A stretch of 64,000 nt of DNA from contig NZ_JAUNXI010000005.1 of NCBI RefSeq assembly GCF_030539875.1, positions 1-64,000 on the forward strand, read 5' to 3'. The number at the start of each line of letters is the position of its first letter. Position 1 is the stretch's first letter. Source of the stretch: Methanobrevibacter sp. GTDB lineage: Archaea > Methanobacteriota > Methanobacteria > Methanobacteriales > Methanobacteriaceae. The notes beneath the pieces were generated by a model, which was not told the DNA's origin, did not search any database, and saw nothing but the letters and a program-made list of their open reading frames with translations. This document shows, piece after piece, positions 8,150-18,018 of the stretch. A program made the position numbers and the translations under genes.

Positions 8150-9844
8150 TTAAATCACATCCTTTTCAAGTTTATATTCACCAATCATTTCATTAATTCC
8201 CGCTCCAGGAGGAAGCATAGGCAATGCCTCTTGAGAATCTATTACTACATTAAATAAAATCGGTTCATTATCTTTAATTGCAGAAGCCAATTCCTCTTTA
8301 GTTTCACCAGGTTTTGTAATTCTGACCGCATTTACTCCAAAACTTTCCGCCAGTTTAACAAAGTCAGGACTATTTCCAAGCAAAGTCTGTGAATGTCTTT
8401 CATTATACAGTAAGCTTTGCCATTGATATACCATTCCCAATGTCCTATTTTCAAAAACAACTGCAATAACAGGTATGTCATATTCACGAACAGTAGCCAA
8501 TTCCTGACAAACCATTAAAAATCCGCCGTCACCACAAATTGAAACAACCGGATTCTCAGGACAGGCAACTTTAGCACCGATAGCCGCAGGGAATCCGAAT
8601 CCCATAGTTCCAAGTCCGCCTGAAGATATGAATTTACGCGGTTTTTGAATTTCAAAGAAGTGTGCCGCCCACATTTGATTCTGACCAACATCAGTGGTTA
8701 AAATTGATTCTGGAGTTAGAACTTCAGCTATTTCTTTTATAACAGTCTGTGGTTTTAAGGGAATGTCTGAATAAGTTACTCTTGGACGCAATTCCTGCTT
8801 TTTCTCTTGAATCATATTGCTCCATTTAAGTACATCCGGTGAAACCTTATAATCTTTTAAAGAATTATTCAGCGAAGTTAAAACATTGTGAGCATCTCCT
8901 ACAATAGGCAAGTCAACATCTACATTTTTACCTATCTCTGCAGGGTCAATATCTATATGAATAACTTTAGTATCAGGAAGGAAACTGTCCAATCTGCCAG
9001 TAGTTCTATCTGAAAACCTAATACCGATAGCTATTAACAAATCAGATTCATTAATATAATCATTGGAAACTTTTCTACCATGCATACCAAGCATCCCCAA
9101 TGCCAAATCATCAGTTTCATCAATAGCCCCTTTACCTAAAAGCGAAGTCATAACAGGAGCATTGATTGTATGTGCAAGTTTTTCCAACTCACAACATGCA
9201 TTAGATATAACAACACCTGCACCTGCCAAAATCATTGGCCTTTTAGCTTCTTTTATTAAATCACAAGCTTTTCTGATTTGTCTAATATTTCCTTTAGTGG
9301 TAGGGTTATAACCTGGAGTTTCAATTAAAGAATCATCAAAACTTGACAATTCACCTTCCTGAACTTCTTTTGGAACATCAATTAAAACTGGGCCCGGTCT
9401 TCCGCTGGCTGCAATTTCAAAACTAGATTTAATCATAGAAGGGATTAAATTAGGGTCTTTTGGTTGAAAACTGTGTTTTGTAATTGGCATTGTAATTCCA
9501 ACAATATCGGCTTCTTGAAATGCATCATTTCCAATTAAATGAGTAGGAACCTGTCCAGTAATAGCTAAAATTGGAGAAGAATCCATATATGCTGTAGCAA
9601 TACCAGTTACAAGGTTTGTTGCACCTGGACCGGAAGTTGCCAAACACACACCCACACGGCCTGAAGCTCTTGCATATCCATCTGCTGCATGAGCTGCGCA
9701 TTGTTCGTGTCTAACTAATATATGATCCAAGTCTGCATCATATAACATATCATAGAATGGTATGGTTTGTCCGCCAGGATAACCAAATATTGTTTTAACC
9801 CCCATATTTTTAAGGGATTCGATTATTGCTTCTCCGCCTCTCAT
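8150..9844 (-). CDS. ilvB: Acetolactate synthase large (catalytic) subunit
   Basis: 564-aa thiamine-diphosphate- and FAD-dependent enzyme that condenses two pyruvates, or pyruvate and 2-oxobutyrate. The catalytic Glu lies in VRHEQCAAHAADGYARASG near residue 47. The ThDP/Mg motif starts at GDGGFLMVCQEL and ends near NRTLGM; GYPGGQ is the usual N-terminal loop. First gene of the ilvB-ilvN-cab cluster. Upstream lies only a 34-bp gap to the divergent DUF2085 gene, so the two promoters must overlap there. Confidence 0.96.
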   Translation of the reverse strand: MRGGEAIIESLKNMGVKTIFGYPGGQTIPFYDMLYDADLDHILVRHEQCAAHAADGYARASGRVGVCLATSGPGATNLVTGIATAYMDSSPILAITGQVPTHLIGNDAFQEADIVGITMPITKHSFQPKDPNLIPSMIKSSFEIAASGRPGPVLIDVPKEVQEGELSSFDDSLIETPGYNPTTKGNIRQIRKACDLIKEAKRPMILAGAGVVISNACCELEKLAHTINAPVMTSLLGKGAIDETDDLALGMLGMHGRKVSNDYINESDLLIAIGIRFSDRTTGRLDSFLPDTKVIHIDIDPAEIGKNVDVDLPIVGDAHNVLTSLNNSLKDYKVSPDVLKWSNMIQEKKQELRPRVTYSDIPLKPQTVIKEIAEVLTPESILTTDVGQNQMWAAHFFEIQKPRKFISSGGLGTMGFGFPAAIGAKVACPENPVVSICGDGGFLMVCQELATVREYDIPVIAVVFENRTLGMVYQWQSLLYNERHSQTLLGNSPDFVKLAESFGVNAVRITKPGETKEELASAIKDNEPILFNVVIDSQEALPMLPPGAGINEMIGEYKLEKDVI

Positions 9845-9878
9845 TTTAAAAACCTTTTTAAAGTATTATAATTTAAGT

Positions 9879-10274
9879 ATGAATATAAAAATATATATAA
9901 TTATTGAAATAATATTAATGTATTTAACCTGTGCTGATATAATGAAATTAACAAAATACATTTGCCATAGAAAACCTGAGAGAAGTTTCTTTATCGGAAA
10001 TCATCAGTTTCCGGTTTGTGCAAGATGCACCGGATTTTATACCGGCTTACTGGTCTATTTAATTTACAATTATTTTTACCAACACAGTTACGATTTAAAT
10101 ATGCTAATAATTTCAATGATTCTGATGATACCTGTGGCAATAGACGGTTTTACCCAATATCTTGGTAAAAGAGAAAGTACGAATAATTTAAGATTTATCA
10201 CAGGATTCATAGGTGGAATAGGATTAATAATATTCATGAAAATAATTATAAGGTGGATTTTATATGTTTTGTAG
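9879..10274 (+). CDS. DUF2085 membrane protein
   Basis: 131 aa. The middle carries the diagnostic Cys/His pattern of the DUF2085 family: CHRKPERSFFIG, then FPVCARCTGFY, probably a metal or redox site at the membrane face. Hydrophobic segments flank it at about 5-25, 55-85 and 105-130. No function is known for the family. Its stop codon overlaps the start of the zinc-ribbon gene by 11 bp, so the two are likely an operon. Confidence 0.75.
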   Translation: MNIKIYIIIEIILMYLTCADIMKLTKYICHRKPERSFFIGNHQFPVCARCTGFYTGLLVYLIYNYFYQHSYDLNMLIISMILMIPVAIDGFTQYLGKRESTNNLRFITGFIGGIGLIIFMKIIIRWILYVL

Positions 10275-10524
10275 AAATTGCGGTGAAGAAAATCCTGAAG
10301 AAGCGGTATTCTGTAAGAATTGTGGAACAAAGTTAAAAGAAGAAGAAGTTAAAAAAGCAAGAGTGATTGAAACACCTGCCCAAGAAAAAACATATACTTC
10401 ATATACCAGTACTCAACAAAGCACAACATCAGCCAGTTCATCCGATAGTAGCGACACCATTTGCTGCTGTTTATGTTTAATTGGTATCTTTATACTTTTT
10501 GCAATAGGATCACTTAGCCCCTAA
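10264..10524 (+). CDS. Zinc-ribbon protein with C-terminal membrane anchor
   Basis: 86 aa. Residues 3-22 form a rubredoxin-type zinc ribbon (CRNCG, 13 residues, CKNCG). A Ser/Thr-rich linker follows (about 40-62), then CCCLCLIGIFILFAIGSL, a Cys-rich hydrophobic tail that should anchor the protein. Short tail-anchored zinc ribbons are common in Methanobrevibacter and their function is unknown. The start ATG overlaps the DUF2085 stop. It converges with argF (4-bp overlap). Confidence 0.7.
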   Translation: MFCRNCGEENPEEAVFCKNCGTKLKEEEVKKARVIETPAQEKTYTSYTSTQQSTTSASSSDSSDTICCCLCLIGIFILFAIGSLSP

Positions 10525-11429
10525 TCTTTCATATAATAATATAAAACTGCCTTTTGAGCATGCATCCTGTTTTCTGCCTCATCATAGATAACAGATTGCG
10601 GTCCGTCAATAACTTCACTGGTTACTTCCTGACCTCTAACAGCAGGCAAACAATGCATGAAAATAGCTCCATCATTAGCTATACTCATTAAATCAGAATT
10701 TACCTGAAATGGAGCAAAATCAATTTTTCTCTGTTTTGCTTCGACTTCATCACCCATACTTACCCAAACATCAGTATATACAACATCGACATTTTCAAGG
10801 GCAACACCGATATCATCACTTATGACAATTTCAGTATTGTTTTCTGCCGCATATTCCTTTGCGGTTTTTAAAATATCCTGTGAAGGTTCATATTTTTTAG
10901 GGCAAGCTACAGACATGTCCATGCCAAGAAGGGGAGCGATTAATAAAAGGGAATTGCATACGTTGTTTCCATCTCCTACAAAGCAGATTTTTCTACCTTT
11001 CAAACTGCCGAAATGCTCTTTGATTGTCAGCATGTCAGCCAGTGCCTGACAAGGATGTTCAAAATTGGTTAATCCGCTGATAACTGGAACATCAGAATGT
11101 TTAGCCAATTCAATTACATCATCATGTTCTATTGCACGAATCATTATTCCATCAACGAAACGGCTTAAAACTTTTGCAGTATCGGAAATTGGTTCCCCTC
11201 TGCCCATTTGCAAATCATTAGAAGATAAAAAGATTGCCCTTCCGCCTAACTGATACATTCCCACATCAAAAGAAACTCTAGTCCTGGTTGATGATTTCTG
11301 GAAAATCATTGCTAATGTTTTACCTTCAAGAGGCTTTTCCTCTACCTCACCTGCTTTAATTCTACAGGCCAAATCCAAAATGTGATTAACATCATCTTTA
11401 ATGTCTGTAATTGATAATAAACTACCCAT
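10521..11429 (-). CDS. argF: Ornithine carbamoyltransferase
   Basis: 302 aa. Transfers carbamoyl from carbamoyl phosphate to ornithine to form citrulline in arginine synthesis. Carbamoyl-phosphate motif SSTRTR, then HPCQALAD, and the ornithine-loop motif HCLPAVRGQE identify OTCase rather than aspartate carbamoyltransferase, which is also present here (pyrB, with HPTQ and HPLPR). Single gene with its own AT-rich upstream region. Confidence 0.96.
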   Translation of the reverse strand: MGSLLSITDIKDDVNHILDLACRIKAGEVEEKPLEGKTLAMIFQKSSTRTRVSFDVGMYQLGGRAIFLSSNDLQMGRGEPISDTAKVLSRFVDGIMIRAIEHDDVIELAKHSDVPVISGLTNFEHPCQALADMLTIKEHFGSLKGRKICFVGDGNNVCNSLLLIAPLLGMDMSVACPKKYEPSQDILKTAKEYAAENNTEIVISDDIGVALENVDVVYTDVWVSMGDEVEAKQRKIDFAPFQVNSDLMSIANDGAIFMHCLPAVRGQEVTSEVIDGPQSVIYDEAENRMHAQKAVLYYYMKD

Positions 11430-11495
11430 TATAATCCCCTTAATAACTATAATAAAAATATTTATATCTTAATAATACATATTAAAGTTTTCTAT

Positions 11496-12323
11496 TCATT
11501 CATTTTTAAATCTTATATCCCTAATTGTGGAAATTATAGGAACTAATAAGAATAAATAAATAAAATTACCTGAAACCTTAAAATCCAGGAAATTTACAAT
11601 AATAGTTAAAACCATTATCATTCCAAAAGTCTGATAAACATAATTCCTCTCCTTTTTTGAAGGTGAATTATCTAGAAAATCTCTGGAATAGGCATAGCTA
11701 TACATCAATAAGAAAAATACAATTGTTAGGAAGATGTTCATCCCGAAAATTACTTCAGATAAAAAGAAATGAGAATAATTTCCTATTAATGAAGTTGTAA
11801 AAGGAACAAAGGATATGCAAATCAAAAAGAAGATATTTATCCATAAATAGGGAATATTAATATTATTTAATTTTATAAATTCATGATGGTAAATCCAAAA
11901 ACAGCTCAATAAAATAAAACTGACAATGGTAATTCCGATAGTGGGGCTTAAACTTGAAAAAAAGGTTAAAAATGAAACGTAATTATTAATCTGCAATTCC
12001 GGAAGTGCAATACCAAAAACCAAAAGAGTCATTACCATTCCAAAAATTCCATCGGTAAGAGCCATTAATCTTCCAGGGTCAATGTCGATTTTTTTCTCAA
12101 TGGCTTGTTTAAAACGCTGATAATAACTTAAACCTTTATTAAGTTTATCTAATTTTTCAGTTTTGATTTCATCGTCCTGAGCAAAATGAGTAGATAAATA
12201 ATAAGTAAATTTATTTAATTTTTCTAATTCTTCCTGGGATTTGACATCTTCTTTTAAAATCTCTATTTTTTCATATATTTCAGATTTTATTTTACCCAAA
12301 TCCTTAGAATCATCAGAAGTCAT
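11496..12323 (-). CDS. TMEM175 (DUF1211) family potassium-channel-like protein
   Basis: 275 aa. After a charged, probably coiled-coil N-terminal region of about 85 residues comes RLMALTDGIFGMVMTLLVFGIALPEL, the pore-helix signature of the TMEM175 family, in which bacterial and archaeal members conduct K+. Five further hydrophobic segments follow (to about residue 265), which fits the single six-TM repeat of prokaryotic members. The long soluble N-terminal extension is unusual. Neighbours argF and purD suggest no functional link. Confidence 0.75.
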   Translation of the reverse strand: MTSDDSKDLGKIKSEIYEKIEILKEDVKSQEELEKLNKFTYYLSTHFAQDDEIKTEKLDKLNKGLSYYQRFKQAIEKKIDIDPGRLMALTDGIFGMVMTLLVFGIALPELQINNYVSFLTFFSSLSPTIGITIVSFILLSCFWIYHHEFIKLNNINIPYLWINIFFLICISFVPFTTSLIGNYSHFFLSEVIFGMNIFLTIVFFLLMYSYAYSRDFLDNSPSKKERNYVYQTFGMIMVLTIIVNFLDFKVSGNFIYLFLLVPIISTIRDIRFKNE

Positions 12324-12353
12324 TTAAATCAAAAAAAAAAAGAAAAAAGAAAT

Positions 12354-13664
12354 TTAGTTTAAAATTTCTTTCATGTGTTCAACACGTTTGCTAACAAGAT
12401 CAGAAGTACCGACATCACTTCTGTGGTAAACATTACCTTTAACGAATTTGCAAGCTTCCTCAGCTATTTTTTCAGCTTCTTCGATAGTATTGCCACTAGC
12501 CACAATACCTAATGCCCTTGAACCGGACAGGTGAATTCCATCATCTTCAGATGATACTGCTGCATAAAATACTTTGGCGCCTAATTTTTCAATAGATTCC
12601 TCATCAACCTCTATTAATTCACCAGCAAATTCAGTTTCAGGATATCCGTCAGGTACAATGTATTTACATACACTAGCCTTGTCTTCAAATTCGGCTTCAT
12701 CCAAGTTACCATCAACAATAGCCTGGCAGATATTAACCAATGGAGTTTTAAGTAATGGTAAAACGTTCATTGCTTCCGGGTCTCCAAATCTTGCATTGTA
12801 TTCAATAAGTTTAGGTCCATCAGCAGTTAACATAAATTGACCATATAAAATACCTTTGTATGGTTCAGCTTCGCTAGCTATAGCCTTTAAGGTTGCTTCC
12901 ATAATTTTAACTGCTTTATCATAATCTTCCTGAGTTAAAAACGGCAATAATCCACCAACATCAGAATATGAACCCATGCCACCAGTAATTGCCCCAACAT
13001 CTCCTTCAAATGCATGAGGATGGTCTTGTGCTGCAGGCATTGGAGCCAAGTGTTCCCCATCACAAAATGCTTGAATAGTAAATTCTTCACCGATTAACCT
13101 TTCTTCAATAATTACTTGAGCAAATCCACCCATTACATTATCAATTACTTCACAAGAGTATTCTTTTGCTTCTTCATTATCTTTTAAATGGTCGCCGACA
13201 ATTTTAACTCCTTTACCACCAGTTAATCCAACAGGTTTTACAACAACATCACGGTCAAATTCATCCAGGAATTCTGATACATCTTCAGAGTTATCAAATA
13301 CTTTGTAAACAAGTGATCCTTCGATTTCATAGTCTTCAAAGAGTTTTCTCATAAATGACTTGTCAGTTTCAATTTTTGCCGCACTTTGTGTCGGTCCAAC
13401 ACAGCTTATTCCATTTTTTTGAAGTTCATCTACGATTCCTTTTCCAAGTGGAGCTTCAGGACCAATAAATGCAATGTCAATATCATTTTCAACGGCATAT
13501 TGGGCTACCTTTTCAACTTCTCCTTCATCACCCTGTTTAAATTTGGCGATTTTGGACAATCCAGGATTTACCTTGCTCATATAACAGTATAAATCCACAT
13601 CATCTTTTAAAGCATCAGCGATAGCATGTTCACGAGCACCTGTACCTACAACTAAAACCTTCAT
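12354..13664 (-). CDS. purD: Phosphoribosylamine--glycine ligase (GARS)
   Basis: ATP-grasp enzyme of purine synthesis that joins glycine to phosphoribosylamine. 436 aa is normal. N-terminal [16 protein letters not shown]-grasp core [35 protein letters not shown], and [18 protein letters not shown] are diagnostic. I use the ATG at 13664, which has an SD (aggag, about 8 bases upstream); an extended in-frame ORF to 13784 would run into the divergent promoter. Confidence 0.96.
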   Translation of the reverse strand: MKVLVVGTGAREHAIADALKDDVDLYCYMSKVNPGLSKIAKFKQGDEGEVEKVAQYAVENDIDIAFIGPEAPLGKGIVDELQKNGISCVGPTQSAAKIETDKSFMRKLFEDYEIEGSLVYKVFDNSEDVSEFLDEFDRDVVVKPVGLTGGKGVKIVGDHLKDNEEAKEYSCEVIDNVMGGFAQVIIEERLIGEEFTIQAFCDGEHLAPMPAAQDHPHAFEGDVGAITGGMGSYSDVGGLLPFLTQEDYDKAVKIMEATLKAIASEAEPYKGILYGQFMLTADGPKLIEYNARFGDPEAMNVLPLLKTPLVNICQAIVDGNLDEAEFEDKASVCKYIVPDGYPETEFAGELIEVDEESIEKLGAKVFYAAVSSEDDGIHLSGSRALGIVASGNTIEEAEKIAEEACKFVKGNVYHRSDVGTSDLVSKRVEHMKEILN

Positions 13665-13705
13665 AATATAGTCTCCTATTAGTATATAGTTATGTTTGTG
13701 AAAAT

Positions 13706-13717
13706 ATTTATATATTA
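13706..13717 (+). promoter_or_regulatory. TATA box of the MATE operon
   Basis: atttatatatta lies about 52 bases before the MATE start codon. The expected start of transcription, about 25 bases downstream, falls within the palindromic operators that follow. Confidence 0.5.
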
Positions 13718-13719
13718 AC

Positions 13720-13754
13720 ACTTGCATATACAAGTGTATAATTGCATATGCAAG
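13720..13754 (+). promoter_or_regulatory. Twin palindromic operator of the MATE-MarR-nitroreductase operon
   Basis: Two related palindromes stand in tandem: acttgcatatacaagt (13720-13735, interrupted) and ttgcatatgcaa (13742-13753, perfect). Aligned as cttgcatatacaag and attgcatatgcaag, their starts are 20 bp apart, about two helical turns. They lie just downstream of a TATA box, where a bound repressor would block initiation. A MarR-family regulator is the second gene of the operon, and such proteins commonly bind palindromes of this length to autoregulate. Confidence 0.7.
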
Positions 13755-13768
13755 AATGAGGAAAAAAT

Positions 13769-15139
13769 ATGGAAAAAAATTCAAATATAGAAATAATTAC
13801 AGGAGACCCAAAAAAGGCCATCAATAAATTGTCACTGCCGATTATAGCAAGTATGTTTTTAATATTTGCAAATAATATAATTGACAGCATATGGGTGGCA
13901 GGACTTGGTGCAGAACCGTTAGCAGCACTTGGATATGTTACCCCACTATTCATGGTGCTTATTGGAATCGGGAACGGAATCGGAGCAGGGGGCAATTCAT
14001 TAATTTCACGATATATTGGAGCCGAAAATAAATCATCAGCAAATAATGCGGCGATACATAACTTAATTTTAGGAGTAATACTGTCAATCGCTGTTTCAAT
14101 AATCCTACTTGGTTTTTTAAAGCCATTACTTACAATAATGGGTGCAACAGCTGTTTTGAATTATGCAATGGAATATGGAATTGTAATTTTTGCCTTTGCT
14201 TTTACAATGCTTCTTCCACCAATTTTTGGAGGAGCATTCAGAGCAGAAGGAGACGTTAAAAGAGCCACAGTCCCTCTTGCAGTCTCAGCAATAACAAACA
14301 TGTGTATTGACCCGATTTTCATTTATACATTAAATTTAGGAGTTGCAGGTGCCGCATGGGCAACAGTAATTGCACATTTGTTTGCAGTTCTTACAATGCT
14401 TTACTGGATGTTTGTTAAAAAAGACACTTACCTTAAATACAACCGTGAAAGCTTTCATAATGATTTAAAAATGTATAAAGACATTTTAGTTGTAGGAATC
14501 CCTGCCAGTTTAGAGCAGTTAATCTTATCTGTACTAACAATTGTAGTCAATTTCATGCTCACAATTGTTTCAGGACCTGTTGCAGTGGCTGTTTATACTG
14601 CAGGTTGGAGAATAGTAAATATAGGAATGCTTCCAGCAATAGGAGTTGGAACCGCATCAATATCAGTTGCAGGAGTTGCATACGGATCACGCAAATATGA
14701 AAACTTAAGAATTACAGCAAGATATGCAGTTAAAGTAGCATTAATAGCTTCAGTTATTGTTTGCATTATTTTGAATTTATTTGCAAATCAAATTGCATTC
14801 ATATTCTCCTACTCAGAAAGCAGTGCCCAGTTAGAACCGTTGATTGCGAGCTTTATACAACTCATGTGTTTATTCATATTATATGTCCCATTTGGAGCAA
14901 GTGCAGGAAATGTATTCCAGGGAGTTGGAAAAGGAACAATATCATTTATATTAACAGCATTTAGGGAATTTATATTAGTGCTTATCTTTGCATATGTACT
15001 TGGATTTGTCTTTAACATGGGAGAATTCGGAATATATTGCGGAATGCTTTTAGGTGGAGGAATAGGTTCCCTAATATGTTACGGATGTATTGAACTATAT
15101 ATAAGCAGACTATTAAGGAGAAGAGATAATGGAATTTGA
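13769..15139 (+). CDS. MATE family multidrug efflux transporter
   Basis: 456 aa, twelve hydrophobic segments, two homologous halves, typical of MATE antiporters that export drugs or metabolites with Na+ or H+. The N-terminal half contains [22 protein letters not shown] and [20 protein letters not shown], and the second half repeats this pattern ([14 protein letters not shown]). It is the first gene of a three-gene operon with a MarR regulator (11-bp overlap) and a nitroreductase. A gagga SD precedes the ATG. Substrate unknown. Confidence 0.9.
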   Translation: MEKNSNIEIITGDPKKAINKLSLPIIASMFLIFANNIIDSIWVAGLGAEPLAALGYVTPLFMVLIGIGNGIGAGGNSLISRYIGAENKSSANNAAIHNLILGVILSIAVSIILLGFLKPLLTIMGATAVLNYAMEYGIVIFAFAFTMLLPPIFGGAFRAEGDVKRATVPLAVSAITNMCIDPIFIYTLNLGVAGAAWATVIAHLFAVLTMLYWMFVKKDTYLKYNRESFHNDLKMYKDILVVGIPASLEQLILSVLTIVVNFMLTIVSGPVAVAVYTAGWRIVNIGMLPAIGVGTASISVAGVAYGSRKYENLRITARYAVKVALIASVIVCIILNLFANQIAFIFSYSESSAQLEPLIASFIQLMCLFILYVPFGASAGNVFQGVGKGTISFILTAFREFILVLIFAYVLGFVFNMGEFGIYCGMLLGGGIGSLICYGCIELYISRLLRRRDNGI

Positions 15140-15545
15140 TGACAATGCACCTACAGCCCCATTTATTTCAATACTTCACAGAGAACATGCAAAATACATT
15201 AACGAAAATGTAAAAGAAGATGACTTAAGTTTTGGTCTTCATCCTCTTTTAATTGTAATATATGAAAGAAAAGGAATAAATCAGGAACAACTGGCGGAAA
15301 TATTTCGTCTAAATGAAAGTACAATAGCAAGAAACCTTAAAAAACTCGAAGATAAAGGATTTATTGAACGGATTAAAGATAAAAGAAAAAAAATAATCAA
15401 AACAACACCGAAAGGGGAAAAAACCGCTCAAAAAGTTATGGACTATGACAGAAAATGGGACAATAAGATAAAAGAGAACCTAGCAGATGAAGAATACAAT
15501 AATTTCTTAAAAACACTTAGAACCATATGTGAGGAATTAATATGA
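15129..15545 (+). CDS. MarR-family transcriptional regulator
   Basis: 138 aa winged-helix regulator. The recognition helix region reads LAEIFRLNESTIARNLKKLEDKGFIER and the wing follows as DKRKKIIKTTPKG. The usual dimerisation helices are at both ends. It overlaps the MATE gene by 11 bp and the nitroreductase by 4 bp, so it is translated with them. The likely target is the twin palindrome in front of the operon, and the likely signal is a toxic or aromatic compound; both are inference. Confidence 0.9.
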   Translation: MEFDDNAPTAPFISILHREHAKYINENVKEDDLSFGLHPLLIVIYERKGINQEQLAEIFRLNESTIARNLKKLEDKGFIERIKDKRKKIIKTTPKGEKTAQKVMDYDRKWDNKIKENLADEEYNNFLKTLRTICEELI

Positions 15546-16075
15546 ATCAGACAATTAACGATTTAAAATCAAGAAGAAGCATCAGGAAATTTAAAGACAA
15601 GCAAATTTCAGATGAGGATTTAAACATAATATTAGAAACAGGAACATATGCCCCAACAGCAAGAGGAGCACAATCTCCTAAAATAATTGTGATTCAAAAT
15701 CCAGAAACAATTAAAGAATTATCTGCATGGAATAGAAGCTTTTTCCCAGTTGAAATGCCGGAAGATATGGATCCATTTTATGGAGCAAAAACATTGATAA
15801 TAGTTTTAGCGGACAGTGAAATTCCAACATTTGTTGAAGACGGGTCAAGTGTTTTAACCGTTCTTGTTAATGCAGCCCATGCAATAGGTGTCGGATCATG
15901 TTGGATTCATAGAGCCCGTGACGAGTTTAGCAGCAAAAAAGGAAAAGAACTTTTAAGAAAATGGGGAATACCCGAAACTTATGAAGGAGTCGGCCATGTA
16001 GTACTTGGTTATCCCGATATGGAAACACCGGAGCCTATTCCAAGAAAAGAAGACTACATCCTCCGCATAGATTAA
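15542..16075 (+). CDS. Nitroreductase-family flavoprotein
   Basis: 177 aa FMN-dependent oxidoreductase. RRSIRKFKDKQISDE at the N-terminus and APTARGAQSPKIIVI are the family's FMN-binding segments, and GVGSCWIHRARDEF with VGHVVLGYPD close the domain. Substrates of the family range from nitroaromatics to quinones and cannot be read from sequence. As the last gene of the MATE-MarR operon it probably detoxifies the compound that the regulator senses. Confidence 0.9.
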   Translation: MNQTINDLKSRRSIRKFKDKQISDEDLNIILETGTYAPTARGAQSPKIIVIQNPETIKELSAWNRSFFPVEMPEDMDPFYGAKTLIIVLADSEIPTFVEDGSSVLTVLVNAAHAIGVGSCWIHRARDEFSSKKGKELLRKWGIPETYEGVGHVVLGYPDMETPEPIPRKEDYILRID

Positions 16076-16090
16076 TTCTTTTATTAAATA

Positions 16091-16121
16091 GTAAAAAATA
16101 GTCAACATACCTATTTTTTAC
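16091..16121. terminator. Hairpin between convergent genes, probable bidirectional terminator
   Basis: gtaaaaaatag and ctattttttac form a perfect 11-bp inverted repeat around a 9-base loop (tcaacatac). Both arms give a T-run on the transcript of the respective strand. It lies 15 bases after the nitroreductase stop and between genes that face each other. Confidence 0.55.
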
Positions 16122-16212
16122 CTTTTAACGGCATTAAAGTCATAGAACCAAAACCATTAATAAAACTAAAATAGTTAGAATTTTCTTTAATAGGCTTTTT
16201 TAATTGTAAATA
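16111..16212 (-). pseudogene. Open 33-codon stretch, possible gene fragment
   Basis: A minus-strand reading frame without a suitable start codon encodes a peptide ending FINGFGSMTLMPLKGKK and stops in the hairpin. Composition (Gly, Phe, Ser, Pro) is less skewed than that of random AT-rich DNA, which would give Lys, Asn and Ile. It may be the tail of a decayed gene or a small protein with an unusual start. The rest of 16122-16297 shows nothing else. Confidence 0.2.
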
Positions 16213-16297
16213 TTAAATAGCGTATATTTAATATAATATTTATTCTAAAGTGTGAATAAAATTTAAAAATAGAAATTAAGATGAGTTGAGAACCCAT

Positions 16298-17998
16298 CTA
16301 CATTTTTTCAGGTGCAGCAACACCTAAAATATCTAAAGCATTTTTTATAGTAGTTTTAGCCCTATCTACTAAAATCAATCTAGTGTCTTCAACATCAGAA
16401 CCTATAACCTGTTCTGATTTGTAGAATTTATTAAAAGAACCTGCCAAATCCTGACAGTATTGTGTGATGTTGTGAACCCTCTGCTTATTTGCACAGTCTT
16501 CAACAATCTGTGGGAATTTAGCTATTTGCCTTACCAAGTCCTGTTCTGTTTCATTTAAAACCCAATCATCACTAACACTTAAAGAACTGATATCCTTGCC
16601 TGATTTTTTAAGTAATTTGCATGCTCTTGCATGGGCATATTGAATAGAAGCACATCCTCTCTCAAAGCTTAATGCCTCATCCCATTTGAAAGTTAAGTGT
16701 TTTTCAGGAGATAATTTAGCAATAAAGAATCTGATAGCTCCAACACCAATATCTTCAGCCATTGGCGCAATTTCCTCATCACTCAATTCAGGATTTCTTG
16801 ATTTAATTTCATCATAAGCTCTTAAAATAGCTTCATCAATCAATTCATCAACAGACACGAACTTACCTTTTCTTGTTGACATTGAACCTTCAGGAAGTGT
16901 GATAAACTCATAAAATATTACTTCAGGAGCAGTTTGTCTGAATATTTCTTCAAATATTACTTTGATTTGTTTAGCTGCCAGTTTATGATCTGAACCTAAA
17001 ATATCAAGAACAGTATCGCCCAAAGTAGCCTTATATTTATGATAAGCCAAATCTCTTGTTGAATAAAGTGATGTTCCGTTAGATCTTCTAAGTACAAACT
17101 CTTTTTCAATATTGAAGTCTGTTAAATCAATATATAATACATCATCTTCTCTTGTAAATCCTTCTTTCTGGATATAATCTACAAGTCCGTCAACATCACC
17201 GTTTCTTACAAATTGACCTTCCCATACAAAGTCATCATGTGAAATATTCATTCTTAAAAGGGATTCCTTCATTCCTGAAATACATTTAGAAACAACATCT
17301 TCAAAGATTTTATTTAGCTCTTCATCTGCTCCCTCTTCGTATTTTTGGATTAATTCGTCAACTTTAGCATTTAATGCCTCATCCTCTTCAACAGCACTAT
17401 TTGCATCAAAGTATAATTTTCCAATCTTATGGTCAATTTTATCCCCTTCATAATCCTCAATATTCAATCCGCATTGGGTTATACCGCATACAATAATAGC
17501 TATCTGTCTTCCCATATCATTTACATAATATTGAGTAATCACATCTCTTCCAGCCAGTTTTAATAATCTTGCAAGAGAATCTCCAAAAATTGAGTTTCTG
17601 ATGTGACCAATGTGTAAAGGCCCGTTAGGGTTTGCTGAAGTGTGTTCCAATACAATTTTTTCACCATATGCAGGAAGCTGACCATAATTTTCATCGACTT
17701 TTTCCAATAATAATTTAGAGAATTTACCATAATCAATGAAGAAATTAACGTAAGGACCAAAGTTTTGTACTTTAGAAAAAATTTCAGGCACTTCAATCTT
17801 TTCAACTAAATCTTTTGCAACTTCAGGAGGTGAAGTTCTTAATTTTTTAGTAAGTGCAAAAGCAATAGTACTTGCCAAATCGCCTAATTCAGGATTAGGT
17901 GGAAATTCTAACTTAAAGTTTCTATCAATTTCAACATCATATTGATCTAATGCTTTATTAATAGCATCAATCGCTTGTTTTTCAATTTCAAAATACAT
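16298..17998 (-). CDS. argS: Arginyl-tRNA synthetase
   Basis: 566 aa class I synthetase. HTSANPNGPLHIGHIRN carries the HIGH motif and MSTRKGKFVSVDELI is the ArgRS version of the KMSKS loop. The N-terminal additional domain that recognises the D-loop (about 1-90) and the C-terminal DALR anticodon-binding domain (YAHARACKLLKK onward, ending ILGVAAPEKM) are complete. Downstream of it on the same strand there is no gene for about 220 bp. Confidence 0.97.
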   Translation of the reverse strand: MYFEIEKQAIDAINKALDQYDVEIDRNFKLEFPPNPELGDLASTIAFALTKKLRTSPPEVAKDLVEKIEVPEIFSKVQNFGPYVNFFIDYGKFSKLLLEKVDENYGQLPAYGEKIVLEHTSANPNGPLHIGHIRNSIFGDSLARLLKLAGRDVITQYYVNDMGRQIAIIVCGITQCGLNIEDYEGDKIDHKIGKLYFDANSAVEEDEALNAKVDELIQKYEEGADEELNKIFEDVVSKCISGMKESLLRMNISHDDFVWEGQFVRNGDVDGLVDYIQKEGFTREDDVLYIDLTDFNIEKEFVLRRSNGTSLYSTRDLAYHKYKATLGDTVLDILGSDHKLAAKQIKVIFEEIFRQTAPEVIFYEFITLPEGSMSTRKGKFVSVDELIDEAILRAYDEIKSRNPELSDEEIAPMAEDIGVGAIRFFIAKLSPEKHLTFKWDEALSFERGCASIQYAHARACKLLKKSGKDISSLSVSDDWVLNETEQDLVRQIAKFPQIVEDCANKQRVHNITQYCQDLAGSFNKFYKSEQVIGSDVEDTRLILVDRAKTTIKNALDILGVAAPEKM

Positions 17999-18018
17999 TA
18001 ACTCACCTTAACAATAAA

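Noticed and set aside
12574-13592. Plus-strand ORFs over purD
   Set aside because: Shadows of purD, which is complete and highly conserved.
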